Below are positions 12,121 to 13,246 of a DNA stretch of 13,246 nt, one piece after another. The number at the start of each line of letters is the position of its first letter. Position 1 is the first letter of the stretch. A program made the translations under genes and the position numbers. The notes under the pieces were generated by a model, which saw nothing but the letters and a program-made list of their open reading frames with translations, searched no databases and was not told the origin of the DNA. Source of the stretch: Candidatus Aminicenantota bacterium (GTDB lineage: Bacteria; Acidobacteriota; Aminicenantia; UBA2199); the NCBI GenBank assembly GCA_024644125.1, contig JAHELQ010000101.1:1-13246 (forward strand). Direction: 5' to 3'.

Positions 12121-13246
12121 AACGGGAGTTTTGGCTTCGGACCCTCGACGGTCTGGCAATGGAGCCCTTCTTACCGCGGACTTGGCTGGGAGGGGCTCCT
12201 GCGGGGGGAAATTCTGGCCCCCTGGAACACGCCGTCGTTCTGGATGCCGGAGTGTCCGGGATTCTGGAGAAGTTGAGCAAACAGGACGATCTTACGTTGT
12301 TTGTAGTTGTGTTGGCCGCTTATCTTGTATTTCTCTCAAAATACAGTGGGCGGAGTGACGTTTATGTCGCACTACCAGTGTTGCCCCAGGGGGCGGAATC
12401 GTCTGTGCTCAACCGCGTGATGGCGCTGAGAAAAACGCTGTCCCCCGCCGTGAGTTTCAAGGATGTGCTGGTGGCGGCGCGACAGGAGTTTTACACCGTT
12501 GTGGACAACCAGGATTATCCTTTTGAACGTGTGATCCAACAACTACGGTTTCAGAGCGGAGAACCGCACGAGGGGCTACTGGAATCCCTGCTGGCCTTCA
12601 AGGGGTTGCACCGGGGACTTGACGGTAGCCCGGATATGAGTGGCAATCGTCTGCGTATTTTGGTGGATAGGAGCGAAGGGTCCGTGCGCTTGACTTTTGG
12701 TTATGATCCGTCAGATCTTTCGCCGGCCACAGTCACAGCCATCGGGGGATATTTCCAGCGTTTGTTGGGAGATTTGTTGAAAAATCTGGATGCCCCGCTT
12801 CAGGAGATCCCGTTGTTGGACCAGCGGGAATCGCGCCGGTTGTTGGTGGAGTTCAACGCCACCAAGCGCGACTTTCCAATTGAAATGACCATTCACCAAA
12901 TCTTCAGGCAGCAGGTCCGGCGGAATCCGGATCGTACTGCGTTGTGCATTGGTCCCCGGCAATTGGCCTACGGGCAACTGGACCGTTTGAGCGACAATAT
13001 GGCCTCAGCCATTGTCCGGGAACTTGATGGCGCGACCTCCATCGTCGGCCTTTGGCTGGACCGTTCATTGGAAATGATTATCGCATTGTTAGGGATCTTG
13101 AAAGCCGGTTGCGCCTATTTGCCCATTGATCCGCAATCCCCCGCCGACCGGGTGGAGTTTATGCTGAGGGATTGCGATTCGCGGCTCCTATTGTCGGAAC
13201 GCGAGTGGGTGGCCGGGGCGTTGGCGGGTCTAGATGGTGTCGATGT
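12072..13246 (+). CDS. Second NRPS, N-terminal part: half C domain plus A domain (3'-partial)
   Basis: An open frame of 391 codons runs from ATG 12072 to the window end without a stop. An in-frame TAA at 12051-12053 fixes this as the earliest ATG; the ribosome site is weak (GGAA at 12057-12060). The protein starts with only about 15 residues before KQREFWLRTL, which is the boundary between the two lobes of a condensation domain. The N-lobe with HHxxxDG is therefore missing, and only the C-lobe is present (SKYSGR at 12336-12353, NQDYPFERV near 12507-12533). An A domain follows with core A1 LAYGQLD and core A2 LKAGCAYLPIDP near 13098-13133. The window ends before A3, so specificity cannot be read, nor whether this A domain also has an insertion. 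It probably supplies the acceptor module for the C3 domain of the upstream NRPS. Confidence 0.93.
   Translation, partial: MTLNENLLLSTKKYEKQREFWLRTLDGLAMEPFLPRTWLGGAPAGGNSGPLEHAVVLDAGVSGILEKLSKQDDLTLFVVVLAAYLVFLSKYSGRSDVYVALPVLPQGAESSVLNRVMALRKTLSPAVSFKDVLVAARQEFYTVVDNQDYPFERVIQQLRFQSGEPHEGLLESLLAFKGLHRGLDGSPDMSGNRLRILVDRSEGSVRLTFGYDPSDLSPATVTAIGGYFQRLLGDLLKNLDAPLQEIPLLDQRESRRLLVEFNATKRDFPIEMTIHQIFRQQVRRNPDRTALCIGPRQLAYGQLDRLSDNMASAIVRELDGATSIVGLWLDRSLEMIIALLGILKAGCAYLPIDPQSPADRVEFMLRDCDSRLLLSEREWVAGALAGLDGVD
12078..12845 (+). other. C-lobe-only condensation domain at the N-terminus of NRPS 2
   Basis: About 250 residues match the second lobe of a C domain, from FWLRTLDGL through LAAYLVFLSKYSGRSDV, NQDYPFERVIQQL and IGGYFQRLLGDLL to LLDQRESRRLL. 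The catalytic lobe is absent and the preceding gene does not encode it. It cannot condense on its own and is either a remnant or a docking element. Short C-domain remnants before initiating A domains are known; a whole lobe is larger than usual. Confidence 0.82.
12846..13246 (+). other. Adenylation domain of NRPS 2, N-terminal part (cores A1-A2)
   Basis: FNATKRDFPIEMTIHQIF opens a standard A domain (about 12852-12905), followed by core A1 LAYGQLDRLS and core A2 LKAGCAYLPIDP. The sequence is cut after the RVEFMLRDCDSRLLLS segment, just at the A2-A3 interval where the first synthetase carries its insertion. Confidence 0.93.

Overview
The window holds part of a bacterial nonribosomal peptide synthetase (NRPS) locus. 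Three genes lie head to tail on the + strand: a giant NRPS that enters from the left edge (1..10908), a PP-loop ATP-pyrophosphatase / amidotransferase-like enzyme (10938..12038), and the start of a second NRPS that runs off the right edge (from 12072). The gaps are 29 and 33 bases, with no visible terminator or convincing promoter, so they look like one operon. GC content is in the mid-50s by eye, and TTG is heavily used for Leu. No taxonomic marker is present. A 4Fe-4S/SAM domain would fit an anaerobic or microaerophilic bacterium, but I cannot name a taxon.

The first synthetase reads: C (C-terminal part only) - A1 (predicted Asn), interrupted by a radical SAM domain and a B12-binding-like domain - PCP - C (LCL type) - A2 (specificity uncertain, perhaps aromatic) - PCP - E - C (DCL type) - degenerate C-like domain - short charged tail ending ...IQFDF. 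The core motifs of both A domains, both PCPs, the E domain and the two complete C domains are intact. The visible assembly line should therefore add an Asn-derived residue, then a D-configured residue, then pass the chain to the next protein.

The most unusual feature is about 1.65 kb inserted in frame between A-domain core motifs A2 and A3 of the Asn-activating domain. It contains a radical SAM CxxxCxxC motif followed, in reversed order, by a cobalamin-binding-like Rossmann domain. The likely role is a radical modification of Asn, with C-methylation only one option, built into the activating enzyme itself.

The middle gene resembles the N-acetyl sugar amidotransferase (WbpG-type) branch of the adenine nucleotide alpha-hydrolase / PP-loop superfamily, whose known members turn an amide into an amidine. 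Related PP-loop enzymes install sulfur, for example in thioamide pathways. Its C-terminus (...IDFDF) nearly copies the tail of the upstream NRPS (...IQFDF), which suggests a shared docking peptide. The second NRPS begins abruptly with only the C-terminal lobe of a condensation domain and then an A domain. The protein junction is therefore built from two atypical C-type domains, one on each side. Together this suggests a peptide pathway with a cis-acting radical SAM modification, a trans-acting amide-modifying enzyme, and an unusual docking interface.
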